DNA of 64,000 nt, from contig NZ_BMFK01000001.1 in the NCBI RefSeq assembly GCF_014638355.1, positions 635,160 through 699,159 of the forward strand. Reading direction: 5' to 3'. Both the position numbers and the translations under genes were made by a program. This document shows, in pieces, positions 17,367 through 26,771 of this stretch (positions are counted from its first letter, which is position 1; each line of letters opens with the position of its first letter). This stretch comes from Priestia taiwanensis. Lineage in GTDB: Bacteria; Bacillota; Bacilli; Bacillales; Bacillaceae_G. The notes under the pieces were generated by a model. It worked only from the letters and a program-made list of their open reading frames with translations, searched no databases and had not been told where the DNA came from.

Positions 17367-18272
17367 TTATTTGTATGTCTCACCTAAAGATAAGCATGTC
17401 AGTTGTTCTTTTGGTAATTCATATTTCTCCCACGCTTCATGTAGTCGTTCTAATGCTTCGGCTGTTGTATCATCTGCTAGACGGAACGCACCGTAATGCA
17501 TCGGGATGAAGTGTTTTGCTTGAATATCAAGGTATGCTTGTACAGCTTCTTCCGGTGCCATATGAGAATCGCGCATGAACCATTCTGGCTCATATGCACC
17601 GATTGGCATAAGCGCAATATCAATGTCAAATCGCTCACCAATTTCTTTGAAACCATGGAAGTATCCGCTATCTCCGCCGAAGTAAATTGTTTCTGTTCCT
17701 TGGAACATCCAGCCACCCCAATGAGATGTATTCATATCAAGCATCGTTCGACGAGTCCAGTGTTGAGCTGGAACGAAGGAGAATGTAACACCTCTGTATG
17801 TTTGTTCTTCCCACCATGTGAATTCTTCTACATTTGTGAATCCTTTCTTATTAAATAGCTTCTTTAATCCGACAGGCACAAAGTATGTAATACCGTGAGG
17901 GAGTTTTTTTAAGGTCGGGAAGTCAAGGTGATCATAATGGCCGTGTGAAATGACAACGACATCAATCTCTGGTAAATCACTTATCGCAAGACCGGGATTG
18001 GTTAGACGTTTATCGAATCCCATTCGATATGCCCACACAGGATCGGTCAAAATTGTACAGCCATCTAGTTGTACAAGAAATGTTGAATGACCAATCCATG
18101 TAATAGTTGTGTCTTTTTTATTTGATTGTAAGTACGCGATTTGCTTTTCTTCAGATTGTGGTACGTTGTATGACACGTCTTTCTTTTTCTTGCTTCGTTC
18201 TTTACGCCAGCGATACATGTCGCCAATCGATTTCTTATTCGTTACATGATTATCTATATTTTTATAGCGCAT
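17367..18272 (-). CDS. MBL-fold metallo-hydrolase (NAPE-PLD-like)
   Basis: A 301-aa metallo-beta-lactamase-fold protein. It has TWIGHSTFLVQL then LTDPVW at the start of the fold, the zinc-binding HGHYDHLD, the middle PAQHWTRR motif, FGGDSGYF, the ligand segment DSHMAPEEAV and a final PMHYGAF. These are the marks of the NAPE-PLD/UlaG-like group, which act on phosphoester or lactone bonds. The substrate is unknown. The ATG at 18272 has AGGATGG at good spacing; another ATG lies three codons upstream. Confidence 0.88.
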   Translation of the reverse strand: MRYKNIDNHVTNKKSIGDMYRWRKERSKKKKDVSYNVPQSEEKQIAYLQSNKKDTTITWIGHSTFLVQLDGCTILTDPVWAYRMGFDKRLTNPGLAISDLPEIDVVVISHGHYDHLDFPTLKKLPHGITYFVPVGLKKLFNKKGFTNVEEFTWWEEQTYRGVTFSFVPAQHWTRRTMLDMNTSHWGGWMFQGTETIYFGGDSGYFHGFKEIGERFDIDIALMPIGAYEPEWFMRDSHMAPEEAVQAYLDIQAKHFIPMHYGAFRLADDTTAEALERLHEAWEKYELPKEQLTCLSLGETYK

Positions 18273-18433
18273 AGTATCCATCCTATATAGTGTTTTTGTC
18301 TAAAATGTGACATATAGCACTATTTTATACAAACATTAGCCGAAAAGTAAATAACAGAGGAGATATATTAGTAGTTTTCAAGATATGAATTTGTTAAAAT
18401 GTTAACGAAGTATACATAGGTGGTGGGGACACA

Positions 18434-19021
18434 ATGAAAGCAAAGATTAAAGGGGTATTATTATTAGCATTAAGTTTGTTCGTGTTTAGTGGATGTACGG
18501 GAGAAATTGCGAATGCCCGTACAAGTCCGATAGAAATAGAGGATTTCACAATGACAAATCAGCACGGAGAGAAATTTGGTTTGTCTGATCTGAAAGGGAA
18601 AGTATGGATTGCGGATTTCATTTTTACAAATTGTAATACGGTTTGTCCACCGATGACAGCGAACATGATGAAGTTACAAAACATGATAAAAGATGAAGGT
18701 CTAGATATTGAGATTGTGTCATTTAACGTTGATCCGGAAGTAGATACACCAGAAATGTTAAAAGCATACCTTGAGAACTACAGCGCAGATCAAACAAAAT
18801 GGCATGCATTAACAGGATATTCACAAAAATTCATTAATGAATTTGCGATGAAGAATTTCAAATCACTTGTTGATAAGCCGAAGAAGGGCGATCAAGTTAT
18901 CCATATGACACAGTTTTATTTAGTCGATAAAAACGGAGAGTTTATTAAAGAATATGCAGGATTAGAGAATCCTCCGTACGAAGAAATGATTAAAGATATG
19001 AAGGTATTAGTGAAGAAATAA
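18434..19021 (+). CDS. SCO1/SenC family copper protein (lipoprotein)
   Basis: A 195-aa thioredoxin-fold lipoprotein that helps build the CuA centre of cytochrome c oxidase at the outer face of the membrane. The signal peptide ends in FSGC (Cys20). The copper motif is TNCNTVCPP (C-x3-C), and the third ligand His is in QVIHMTQFYLVDKNG. A GGTGGTGGGG site precedes the ATG. It is a monocistronic unit between terminators, with no cox genes in this window. Confidence 0.92.
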   Translation: MKAKIKGVLLLALSLFVFSGCTGEIANARTSPIEIEDFTMTNQHGEKFGLSDLKGKVWIADFIFTNCNTVCPPMTANMMKLQNMIKDEGLDIEIVSFNVDPEVDTPEMLKAYLENYSADQTKWHALTGYSQKFINEFAMKNFKSLVDKPKKGDQVIHMTQFYLVDKNGEFIKEYAGLENPPYEEMIKDMKVLVKK

Positions 19022-19024
19022 GAG

Positions 19025-19055
19025 AAAACCGCTTCTAAAAAGAAGCGGTTTTTTT
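19025..19055. terminator. Bidirectional terminator between sco and hsp20
   Basis: AAACCGCTTC pairs with GAAGCGGTTT around a 6-base A-rich loop, followed by T on the plus side and T on the minus side. Confidence 0.85.
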
Positions 19056-19515
19056 AATATATTTCAATCGTTTCGTTTGGAAAGGCTTGTTTCGGAGCAC
19101 GAATTTCGAGAATACCATTTTGGAAGGACGCTTTAGAATTCTTCTTATCTACTAAATAAGGAACTTTAATTAATCGTTCACTGTAAGAAGAAGAGCGTTC
19201 TTTACGGTGGTAGTTAGATAGTGTGTTTTCTTCTTCGAATGTAGAGTCGTATCGAATCGAAATCTTTACATGTGTACCAAGCGTATCAATGAAAATTTGT
19301 TCTTTGTGTATACCAGGTAATTCTGCTTTGATAACAAGTTCATTTTCCGTTTCATACATATCAACAGGGAAGGAAGAGAATATACTGTTGCTATGCTTAT
19401 GGAAAAAGGCGTTCATTTCCTCCAAAAAGTTTCGTACTGTACCTTTCTCCATGAATTGATCGACTTTTTGTAAGTAATTTTTAAAGTTCCGTGTATCTTT
19501 TTTATTTTCTTCCAT
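19054..19515 (-). CDS. Hsp20/alpha-crystallin family small heat shock protein
   Basis: A 153-aa small heat shock protein. The alpha-crystallin domain (about residues 45-145) begins FPVDMYETENELVIKAELPGIHKEQI and ends KASFQNGILEIRAPK, with A-x-F-x-N-G-[IV]-L being the family motif. The tail NETIEIY gives the I-x-I/V element used in oligomer assembly. The N-terminal 45 residues are helical and charged. It is convergent with the SCO1 gene. No heat-shock operator (CIRCE) was seen upstream. Confidence 0.9.
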   Translation of the reverse strand: MEENKKDTRNFKNYLQKVDQFMEKGTVRNFLEEMNAFFHKHSNSIFSSFPVDMYETENELVIKAELPGIHKEQIFIDTLGTHVKISIRYDSTFEEENTLSNYHRKERSSSYSERLIKVPYLVDKKNSKASFQNGILEIRAPKQAFPNETIEIY

Positions 19516-19696
19516 AGTCGGGTCACCATCCTATCTTTATCTGTTCCATGTAGTGTATGCATAGGCGATAAAAATGTTGATTGTTCCTTATTTTTTGCTG
19601 TGAAAAGGTGTAATTTATGTTACTATAGAGAATGTTGTTATTTAGGTGCAGATAAGATAGGAATGAAATGATATCTGGCTTGTATACAATGGCAAC

Positions 19697-19717
19697 CTCT
19701 ATCGGGATAAGATAGAG
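19697..19717 (+). other. Small hairpin in the asnB leader
   Basis: CTCTATC and GATAGAG form a 7-bp perfect stem about 65 bases before the asnB start. There is no T tract after it. I see no T-box core (AGGGTGG...), so its role is unknown. Confidence 0.35.
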
Positions 19718-19783
19718 TTAGTGACTTTAATAAATGACAAAATGAAAAATGAACGAATCTGAAATATAAAAGGAGTTTTAAAC

Positions 19784-21697
19784 ATGTGCGGATTTATTGG
19801 TTGTTTTTACGATCATCCACAACAATTTACTGAAGAAGAAATTAACTTATTCCATGGAATGAATGATATTATTACACACCGCGGACCAGATAGCGACGGC
19901 TACTTCATGAATGAGCACGTACAATTTGGTTTCCGTCGTTTAAGTATTCTTGACGTAGAAGGCGCACCACAGCCACTTACATATGCAGACGAGCGCTATG
20001 TGATCATCTTCAACGGTGAAGTATACAACTATGTAGAGTTACGTGAAATGTTAATCGACAAAGGCTTAACATTCAAGACACACGGCGATACAGAAGTAAT
20101 CGTTGCCCTTTACTCATATATGAAAGAAGAGTGTGTGAAGCACCTTCGTGGTATGTTCGCGTTCTTAATTTGGGACAAAGAAGAACAGACGTTATTCGGA
20201 GCACGCGATCACTTCGGTATTAAGCCATTATTCTATCATGAAGAAGGCGATAAATTATACTTCGCATCAGAGAAGAAGAGTATTCTACATGCGGTTAAAG
20301 AGGACAAAGTAGACGTAACGAGCTTACAACACTACTTCACGTACCAATACGTGCCAGAGCCAAACAGCATGTCAGAAAACATTAGCAAAATCGAACCAGG
20401 TCACTACTTCGTGAAAGAAATTGGTAAACCAATCTCGATTAAGCCTTACTGGAAGCCAGAATTCAAACCATTAAATATGGAAAAAACAGAAATCATTAAA
20501 GAAATTCGTGACGTATTATACGATTCTGTGAATGTTCACATGCGTAGTGACGTACCAGTAGGTTCATTCTTATCTGGTGGAATTGACTCATCAATCATTG
20601 TATCGATTGCGAAAGAGTTTAACCCAGACTTAACAACATTCTCTGTAGGTTTCGAACACGAAGGATTCAGTGAAGTAGATGTAGCGAAAGAAACAGCTGA
20701 TAAGCTAGGTTTACGCAACATTGACGTAAAAGTAACGCCAGAAGAGTACATTAACGAATTACCGAAAATTTTATGGCACATGGATGATCCATTAGCGGAC
20801 CCAGCGTGTGTACCTTTATACTTCGTAGCAAAAGAAGCAAGTAAGCATGTAACAGTAGTTCTTTCTGGTGAAGGTTCAGACGAATTATTCGGTGGATACA
20901 ACATTTACCGTGAACCAACGTCTCTACAAATGTTCAACTACATCCCAAACGTTGGTAAGAAGATGTTACTTGGCTTAAGTGGAGCCCTTCAAGAAGGTTT
21001 CAAAGGTAAGAGCTTCTTAGAGCGTGGATGTACGCCAATTGAAGAGCGCTACTATGGAAACGCGAAAATCTTCACAGAAGAAGAGAAAGCACGTTTATTA
21101 ACACAATACAACCATGATGTGTCGTACTTAGACGTAACGAAACCGTTATACAACAATGTTAAATCATATAACGATGTAAGCAAAATGCAATACGTTGATA
21201 TGCACACTTGGTTACGCGGCGATATCTTATTAAAAGCAGACAAAATGACAATGGCTCATTGCTTAGAGTTACGTGTACCATTCTTAGATAAAGAAGTATT
21301 CCGTGTAGCATCGAAGATTGATCCAAGCTTAACAATCGCAAACGGAACAACGAAAGCAATCTTACGTGAAGCAGCACGTGGCATCGTACCAGATCACGTA
21401 TTAGACCGTAAGAAACTAGGCTTCCCAGTACCAATCCGTCATTGGTTACGTAACGAAATTTATGACTGGGCAGTAAACATCATTAAAGAGAGTGAGACAG
21501 ATCACTTAATCAACAAGAAGTACGTTCTTGATTTATTAGATACACATTGCCAAGGTAAGTTAGACTATAGTCGTAAGATTTGGACAGTTCTTATGTTCAT
21601 GATTTGGCATGACATCTACATTGAGAAGAAATACGACACAGACGTATTCCGCAAGCAAGTGGAGAATCACCCACGCTACGCGAAAATGAACGTGTAA
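19784..21697 (+). CDS. asnB: Asparagine synthase (glutamine-hydrolysing)
   Basis: A 637-aa enzyme that makes asparagine from aspartate, ATP and glutamine. The N-terminal glutaminase domain starts with MCGFIGCF (Cys2 becomes the nucleophile) and has HRGPDSDGYF, FRRLSILD, FNGEVYNY and GDTEV. The synthase domain has the ATP pyrophosphatase loop SFLSGGIDSS and the LSGEGSDELFGGY motif. B. subtilis has three such proteins (AsnB, AsnO, AsnH), and I cannot say which one this matches; the symbol is the generic one. The AAAAGGAG site is ideal. The codon use looks strongly biased, as in highly expressed genes. Confidence 0.93.
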   Translation: MCGFIGCFYDHPQQFTEEEINLFHGMNDIITHRGPDSDGYFMNEHVQFGFRRLSILDVEGAPQPLTYADERYVIIFNGEVYNYVELREMLIDKGLTFKTHGDTEVIVALYSYMKEECVKHLRGMFAFLIWDKEEQTLFGARDHFGIKPLFYHEEGDKLYFASEKKSILHAVKEDKVDVTSLQHYFTYQYVPEPNSMSENISKIEPGHYFVKEIGKPISIKPYWKPEFKPLNMEKTEIIKEIRDVLYDSVNVHMRSDVPVGSFLSGGIDSSIIVSIAKEFNPDLTTFSVGFEHEGFSEVDVAKETADKLGLRNIDVKVTPEEYINELPKILWHMDDPLADPACVPLYFVAKEASKHVTVVLSGEGSDELFGGYNIYREPTSLQMFNYIPNVGKKMLLGLSGALQEGFKGKSFLERGCTPIEERYYGNAKIFTEEEKARLLTQYNHDVSYLDVTKPLYNNVKSYNDVSKMQYVDMHTWLRGDILLKADKMTMAHCLELRVPFLDKEVFRVASKIDPSLTIANGTTKAILREAARGIVPDHVLDRKKLGFPVPIRHWLRNEIYDWAVNIIKESETDHLINKKYVLDLLDTHCQGKLDYSRKIWTVLMFMIWHDIYIEKKYDTDVFRKQVENHPRYAKMNV

Positions 21698-21706
21698 TAC
21701 AATAAG

Positions 21707-21744
21707 CGCACGAGATTTCAGTTTGGAATCTCGTGCGTTTTTTT
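21707..21744 (+). terminator. Terminator after asnB
   Basis: CGCACGAGATT pairs with AATCTCGTGCG, followed by seven T. Confidence 0.9.
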
Positions 21745-21990
21745 GTGTAATATCCAAATGAGAGGGTTTTCTATAAGCAATGACCTAGCAGACTGATATG
21801 TGTTTAAAAGCGAGTGATGATGTAAAAAGATAAATAAGTAGAGTTGGTAGTTAGTACTCTTACTATTATGCTGTTCACAACGAATTTTCTCTTACTCTTC
21901 ATATATTAAATAAAAATCTTTCTTGATTTCTCTACGTTTTCTTATTACCCTTTTATATAGGATAGAAATTATAGAAAAAGGTGTTTTGAC

Positions 21991-23109
21991 ATGAAATCAT
22001 ATATTGTAGTTGGAGCAGGTATTGTCGGGGCTTCGACAGCATATCAGTTAGCAAAAGCAGGAGTAAATGTTACACTAGTAGACCGAAACGATGATGGGCA
22101 AGCAACAGACGCTGCGGCGGGAATTATATGCCCGTGGCTGTCTCAGCGTCGCAATAAAGTATGGTATGCCCTTGCAAAAGGCGGAGCGAAATACTATCCG
22201 TCGTTAATTGAACAGTTAGAAGAAGACGGAGAAACAGATACTGGATACAAGAAAGTCGGAGCAATTAGCCTTCATACGGATCCAAAGAAATTAGATCAAA
22301 TGGAAGAACGAGCATACAAACGTCGTGAAGATGCACCTGAAATGGGTGACATCACACGTTTATCAGCAGAAGAAACAAAGCAACTATTCCCGATGTTATC
22401 AGAAGAATATGCATCCGTGCATATAAGCGGGGCAGCTCGTGTGAGTGGACGAGCATTACGTGATGCAATGATACGTGCAGCGAAAAAACACGGGGCAGTC
22501 GTTCGTACAGGAAATGCGGCTGCATTAATCCATCAAGATAAGAAAGTAACGGGAATTACAGTAGACGGAGAAACGTTGCATGCGGATGAAATAATTGTAA
22601 CAACCGGAGCGTGGGGAAATGAATTAATTACACCACTAGGTATTAATTTCTTAGTATCATTCCAAAAAGGACAAATCATCCACTTACAAATGAAAGAGAC
22701 AAATACGAATGATTTACCAGTTGTGATGCCACCGAACAATCAATATATCTTAACGTTTGAAGATGGATGTGTTGTTATTGGTACAACGCACGAAGATGTT
22801 ACTAGCTTCGATTATCGTGTGACCATAGGAGGTGTACATGAAATACTCCATAAAGGATTAACGATTGCGCCTGGCTTAGTAGAGGCTGAAATGACGGAAA
22901 CGAGAGTAGGTTTCAGACCTTACACACCAGGTTTCCTTCCTGTTGTCGGAGCATTACCAGGCTTTGAAGGAATTTATGTTGCGAATGGTCTTGGTGCATC
23001 TGGACTAACTGCTGGACCATTTGTTGGCGCTGAACTTGCGAATCTCGTACTAGGCAAACCGACAGAACTTGATTTAAGTAACTATGATGTTGCTGGTGCG
23101 ATTGAGTAG
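21991..23109 (+). CDS. FAD-dependent amino acid oxidoreductase (DAO family)
   Basis: A 372-aa flavoprotein of the D-amino acid/glycine oxidase family, which oxidises small amines. The FAD-binding dinucleotide fold starts at residue 4 (VVGAGIVGAS, GxGxxG), followed by AAAGIICPW, a C-terminal TETRVGFRPYTPGFLPVVG and YVANGLGASGLTAGPFVG that closes the FAD site. No membrane helix is present, so it is likely cytosolic. No thiO/thiamine genes are adjacent, so glycine oxidase is not the best specific name; the substrate is open. Confidence 0.88.
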   Translation: MKSYIVVGAGIVGASTAYQLAKAGVNVTLVDRNDDGQATDAAAGIICPWLSQRRNKVWYALAKGGAKYYPSLIEQLEEDGETDTGYKKVGAISLHTDPKKLDQMEERAYKRREDAPEMGDITRLSAEETKQLFPMLSEEYASVHISGAARVSGRALRDAMIRAAKKHGAVVRTGNAAALIHQDKKVTGITVDGETLHADEIIVTTGAWGNELITPLGINFLVSFQKGQIIHLQMKETNTNDLPVVMPPNNQYILTFEDGCVVIGTTHEDVTSFDYRVTIGGVHEILHKGLTIAPGLVEAEMTETRVGFRPYTPGFLPVVGALPGFEGIYVANGLGASGLTAGPFVGAELANLVLGKPTELDLSNYDVAGAIE

Positions 23110-23116
23110 AAGGTTT

Positions 23117-23150
23117 ATAAAGACATCGAAGAATCGGTGTCTTTATTTTT
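23117..23150 (+). terminator. Terminator after the DAO-family gene
   Basis: A 13-bp stem ATAAAGACATCGA/TCGGTGTCTTTAT with one G-U and an AGAA loop, then a T run. Confidence 0.85.
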
Positions 23151-23202
23151 TATAAAAGAAAATAATAAATAAAAAATAGAATATGTAAGGGTGGCTACGA
23201 AA

Positions 23203-23985
23203 GTGAAAACAAAAGCTACGTATCAAACATGGATTCGAATATACAAACTACTTATCTTCTTTGGTATTTCAATAATGCTTCTTTTGACAGCATTATTACC
23301 TGTTCACTTATATGTAAGGGTCTTATCAGGTGTTTTAGCGTTACCTTTTCTATATATTACGTTTATTCTTTCTTATTCTGTTTATCAATTCGCGGAATTT
23401 GGAGGGAATTATCAATCGAAAATACATGATGTGCTTGTTGCGAAGGTAAACTGGGATGGAAACGGAAAGGTGCTCGATATTGGAACAGGTAGTGGGTCTC
23501 TCATTATTAAATTGGCAAAAGCTTTTCCTATGTCCACGCTAGCTGGAATTGATTATTGGGGAGGAAACTGGGAGTATTCGAAAGCGAAGTGCCAACAAAA
23601 TGCCGAAATAGAAGGTGTATCAGATAAAATTACTTTTTTAAAAGCGAGTGCCTCCGAACTACCTTTTCATGATGATGAATTTGAGGTTATCGTAAGCTGT
23701 CTAACATTTCATGAAGTAAAAGATAGAAAAAATAAAACGGAAGTAATAGAAGAGGCGTTGAGAGTATTAAAACCTGCTGGACAATTTGTCTTTTTAGATT
23801 TGTTTATGGATAAAACGGTTTTTGGAGATGAGAAAGAACTTTTGAATACGTTGAAGCAACGCGGTGTCTCTGAATTAACTAGTTATAAATTGGATGAAGT
23901 AATAGAACTACCGACGCTTTTACTGAATAAAAAAGTATTAGGAAATGCGATGATTTTGACCGGAAGGAAAGAAGTAATAGTATAG
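23203..23985 (+). CDS. Class I SAM-dependent methyltransferase with N-terminal membrane helices
   Basis: A 260-aa protein with two N-terminal membrane helices (about residues 14-56) followed by a methyltransferase domain: motif I VLDIGTGSGSL, GIDYWGGNWEYSKAKC (motif II), ASELPFHDDEFEVIVSCLTFHEV (motif IV) and RVLKPAGQFVFLDLF (post-motif). The membrane anchor suggests a lipid or membrane-associated substrate; that is inference. The GTG at 23203 is chosen for AAGGGTGG at 7-8 bases; a GTG four codons upstream lies within that site. Confidence 0.83.
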   Translation: MKTKATYQTWIRIYKLLIFFGISIMLLLTALLPVHLYVRVLSGVLALPFLYITFILSYSVYQFAEFGGNYQSKIHDVLVAKVNWDGNGKVLDIGTGSGSLIIKLAKAFPMSTLAGIDYWGGNWEYSKAKCQQNAEIEGVSDKITFLKASASELPFHDDEFEVIVSCLTFHEVKDRKNKTEVIEEALRVLKPAGQFVFLDLFMDKTVFGDEKELLNTLKQRGVSELTSYKLDEVIELPTLLLNKKVLGNAMILTGRKEVIV

Positions 23986-24009
23986 ATCAACATAGAATGA
24001 CGTATAATT

Positions 24010-24042
24010 TATCACCCGTCTAAAAAGAGGGTGATATTTTTT
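24010..24042 (+). terminator. Terminator after the methyltransferase
   Basis: TATCACCC pairs with GGGTGATA around an A-rich loop, then T6. Confidence 0.8.
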
Positions 24043-24096
24043 GTGGAAAAATAAGTAAAAGGTGTTAAAATAGTGTGTACATAGGAGGGGGAAATA

Positions 24097-24735
24097 ATGC
24101 GAGTAAGTGATAAGAGTGTACAAACAAGTGAAAACGCAGTTCGTTATACGCATGTTGAAACAGGTTCTAACAAGGTATGCTTTATGTTCTCAGGTTCAGG
24201 ATACAATTATGATAAGCCATTATTTTACTATGCAACGATGCTGATGCTTCAACATAAAATTGATTGTGTTCACGTTCATTACAGCTATGAAGAAGATTTT
24301 TTGAAAAAGGGATACGAAGGCATGGCTGATTTGATGATGGAAGATGTGAACCCAGTTATTAATGATGTTTTGAAAGATAGACAGTACGATGAAATGATTT
24401 TCTTAGGAAAGTCACTTGGTACTATTCCGATCGCGTATGATTTAATGAAACGAGAGGATTTCGTATCATCGAAAATGATTTTATTAACTCCTTTGTTGAA
24501 GTTTGAAGGAATGGTTGACACAGTTTTAACGAGTGAGCATAAAGGACTTCTAGTTATAGGTGATAAAGATCCATCCTACAAGGAGGAACAACTACAACAA
24601 TTACGCCATTCAAGGTTAGAAATAGAGGTTATTCATGACGCGAATCACTCGTTATCAGTTGGGGAGTTTGAAACAATATATTCAATCAAAGCTCTATCAA
24701 ATGTAATGACGAAGCTAGAAGAGGTAATAAAGTAA
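24097..24735 (+). CDS. Alpha/beta-hydrolase family protein
   Basis: A 212-aa hydrolase-fold protein. The nucleophile elbow is FLGKSLGTIPIA (G-x-S-x-G type). The acid is probably Asp in LVIGDKDPSY and the histidine is in IHDANHSL near the C-terminus, giving a complete triad in the right order. The N-terminal CFMFSGSGYNYDKPLFYYA forms the oxyanion side. The length is short, with no lid domain. An ideal AGGAGGGGG site sets the start. The substrate is unknown. Confidence 0.78.
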   Translation: MRVSDKSVQTSENAVRYTHVETGSNKVCFMFSGSGYNYDKPLFYYATMLMLQHKIDCVHVHYSYEEDFLKKGYEGMADLMMEDVNPVINDVLKDRQYDEMIFLGKSLGTIPIAYDLMKREDFVSSKMILLTPLLKFEGMVDTVLTSEHKGLLVIGDKDPSYKEEQLQQLRHSRLEIEVIHDANHSLSVGEFETIYSIKALSNVMTKLEEVIK

Positions 24736-24759
24736 AAGAGGTGCCCATTGCACCTCTTT
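24735..24759. terminator. Bidirectional terminator
   Basis: AAAGAGGTGC pairs perfectly with GCACCTCTTT around a 5-base loop, between two convergent genes. Confidence 0.8.
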
Positions 24760-24761
24760 GT

Positions 24762-25583
24762 TTAGTCTTTATATGTAATTGCTTGCGAGCCCATTTGTTT
24801 CCATGCATCAATAAAACGATCGCGTGATGCTTTCGAATACTTCTCATCCGTTAGTGGATTGTTGAAGTAAATATATTCTGTGTCATAACCTGTCACTAAC
24901 ACAGAATGTTCCTTCATTGTAATGGGAATTTCTCCGTCAGGCGTATGGAAAGTCTCAAAGTATGATGCATCTAGAGGAGCGAAAGTTGTGTTTGTGATGA
25001 TCCATACTGGCTTGTCTTCATTCAATGATTTCATTACTTCGTTAAAATCTTTACCAGTAAGATTTGTGATGCGTCCTGGTAAGTATGTATTTGCTAACTC
25101 GGCGATAGGTTCATGATAGACTCCGTAGCCTGGTTCAGAGTATGTATACATATTGCCAATGAATCCTTTGTGAGGATTTCCGAAAAATGTTTTACCATCT
25201 TTTTTCTCATATGGAGTAAGGTCTTTCTTTATGTTAGAGGCTAGCTCCATTTTGTCTACTGAGATTTTGGCATGTTGAAGAAGCATTGCTAGTGAGGTCA
25301 CTTCGCATCCTCTTGGCAACTCCGGTAATTGCTTGATGTGGGGTGCTTCGATGGAAATATTGTCTGCTAGCTTTTCTTCTTGTTTTGCAACAACTGGTGT
25401 TGGGGATAATTCTGTTGTTTCTACTGCCTCGACAAAGAAGGAAGAAGTTAAGTTATCCCATTCTTCTCGTGCTTTTGTTAATGTATTATGCTTCACAAAT
25501 AAATGTGAAAAGGAAACAAACCCTGCTGTGAATACGACAGAGAATAATAGTGTGCCTACTAGTCGTTTGAAAAAGCGTTTCAT
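24762..25583 (-). CDS. C39-like (YvpB-type) cysteine peptidase-like protein
   Basis: A 273-aa secreted or membrane-anchored protein. The N-terminal basic stretch and hydrophobic helix (about residues 8-30) act as a signal or anchor. After a linker comes a papain-like C39_2 domain: LPRGCEVTSLAMLLQH holds the catalytic Cys (about 93), and MKEHSVLVTGYDTEYIYFNNPL holds the catalytic His and the following Asn/Asp. This family is common in Bacillus and resembles YvpB; its targets are unknown. It is convergent with the hydrolase gene. Confidence 0.85.
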   Translation of the reverse strand: MKRFFKRLVGTLLFSVVFTAGFVSFSHLFVKHNTLTKAREEWDNLTSSFFVEAVETTELSPTPVVAKQEEKLADNISIEAPHIKQLPELPRGCEVTSLAMLLQHAKISVDKMELASNIKKDLTPYEKKDGKTFFGNPHKGFIGNMYTYSEPGYGVYHEPIAELANTYLPGRITNLTGKDFNEVMKSLNEDKPVWIITNTTFAPLDASYFETFHTPDGEIPITMKEHSVLVTGYDTEYIYFNNPLTDEKYSKASRDRFIDAWKQMGSQAITYKD

Positions 25584-25679
25584 TTCTAGCTCCTTGCAAT
25601 AGTTGTGATGATAAGTAAAAATAGTAATATATTAGCTATTATAACAAATTCCATATGGAAAAGGAGCGAGTTCCTAAAA

Positions 25680-26171
25680 ATGAAACGAAATATCCGTATT
25701 GCGACAAGAGAAGATGTGCCTTTTATCCTACAAATCTATAATGAAGCTATTGCAACTACCACTGCAACATTTGAAATAGAGGAACGAACAGTAGAGGGAC
25801 AACTAGAGTGGTTCAGTCAATTTAACGAAAACTATCCACTATTTGTGATGGAAGTAGACAACGTGATAGCTGGGTATAGTTGTATTGCATCGTTTAACAA
25901 GAAAGCAGCATATAAGCGTACAGTAGAAAACTCTTTGTATGTGAATCCGAATTATCAAGGACAAGGTGTGGGAAGAGAACTCCTTGAACATACAATTATT
26001 TCAACAAGAGAACTAGGGTATCATACGATTATCGCAATTATAACGGAAGGTAATGAAAGTAGTATTCATTTGCATGAGAAGTTAGGTTTTACGTATGCAG
26101 GTACATTATGTGAAGTCGGGCATAAGTTTGGTGACTGGCAAGGAATTTCTTATTATCAGTTGGTATTGTGA
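25680..26171 (+). CDS. GNAT family N-acetyltransferase (phosphinothricin acetyltransferase-like)
   Basis: A 163-aa acetyltransferase. It opens IRIATREDVPFILQIYNEAI and has the ENSLYVNPNYQGQGVGRELLEHTI acetyl-CoA loop (Q-G-x-G-x-G), NESSIHLHEKLGFTYAGTLCEVGHKFGDWQGISYYQL at the end. This last block, with GxKFGxWxDxxxxQ, is typical of the Pat/Bar group, which acetylate phosphinothricin or methionine sulfone-like compounds. The ATG at 25680 is 13 bases after AAGGAG, longer than usual. The frame is open upstream but without similarity. Confidence 0.85.
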   Translation: MKRNIRIATREDVPFILQIYNEAIATTTATFEIEERTVEGQLEWFSQFNENYPLFVMEVDNVIAGYSCIASFNKKAAYKRTVENSLYVNPNYQGQGVGRELLEHTIISTRELGYHTIIAIITEGNESSIHLHEKLGFTYAGTLCEVGHKFGDWQGISYYQLVL

Positions 26172-26200
26172 GTAGATAGAAAGGGAAAGATTATGATGAG

Positions 26201-26236
26201 GAGCACATTGATTAAAAGATGTGCTCTTATTTTTTA
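26201..26236 (+). terminator. Terminator after the Pat-like gene
   Basis: GAGCACAT pairs with ATGTGCTC, followed by TTATTTTTT. Confidence 0.75.
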
Positions 26237-26346
26237 TAGATTAACATGAGAATATGTAAAAAATGGAAAGTGTTATAACTATTTGTTAAAATGATATCGT
26301 GTATACTTTTGAAGAGTTGGCTGCAAATATAATGAGGAGGTGAAAC

Positions 26347-26733
26347 ATGCCAGACGGATTTTGGGATAGTTTCGGAAATGTTTTAGGTATTGGATATACG
26401 GAAAATGAACGTAAACGCGATGAATATTCAGAATTATATTTTTACTTAAAGTCAAGAAGAGAGCGAATCGAAAGACATATAGAGAAAGTAGAAACTGCTT
26501 ATGGTACTTATTTTGAAAGAAGTAGTTCATTATTGCAATCTAATAAAATTCCAGCCTATGAATTTGAAAATAAGCGAGGAGAAAAGGATGTTGAATTATC
26601 CGATTTATTAGGTGATTTTCGTCAAGCGAGAGATGATATAGCCTCTGCGCAAAGTAGGGCGTATAGTAAGTGGTTAATGTACAGAGAGAGAGCGGAAGCA
26701 GAGAACCGGGAGCGGGATGAAGCTAACCGATAG
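26347..26733 (+). CDS. Small helical protein of type VII toxin module (YwqH/DUF5082-like)
   Basis: A 128-aa, highly charged, almost wholly helical protein with coiled-coil character (YSELYFYLKSRRERIERHIEKVE and a C-terminal ARDDIASAQSRAYSKWLMYRERAE). It opens the module that carries the toxin at 28178. From memory it resembles B. subtilis YwqH (DUF5082), a WXG-like partner at the head of a similar gene set. It has GAGGAGGTGA just before the ATG. The likely role is as a co-secreted partner or chaperone; this is inferred from order and shape, not from a catalytic motif. Confidence 0.6.
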   Translation: MPDGFWDSFGNVLGIGYTENERKRDEYSELYFYLKSRRERIERHIEKVETAYGTYFERSSSLLQSNKIPAYEFENKRGEKDVELSDLLGDFRQARDDIASAQSRAYSKWLMYRERAEAENRERDEANR

Positions 26734-26771
26734 AGTATTTCTTTGCATTGGAAGGGAGTTGACATGTATTT

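Noticed and set aside
19516..19783. T-box or other riboswitch before asnB
   Set aside because: No AGGGTGG-type T-box core or other known aptamer core was found; only a 7-bp hairpin is present.
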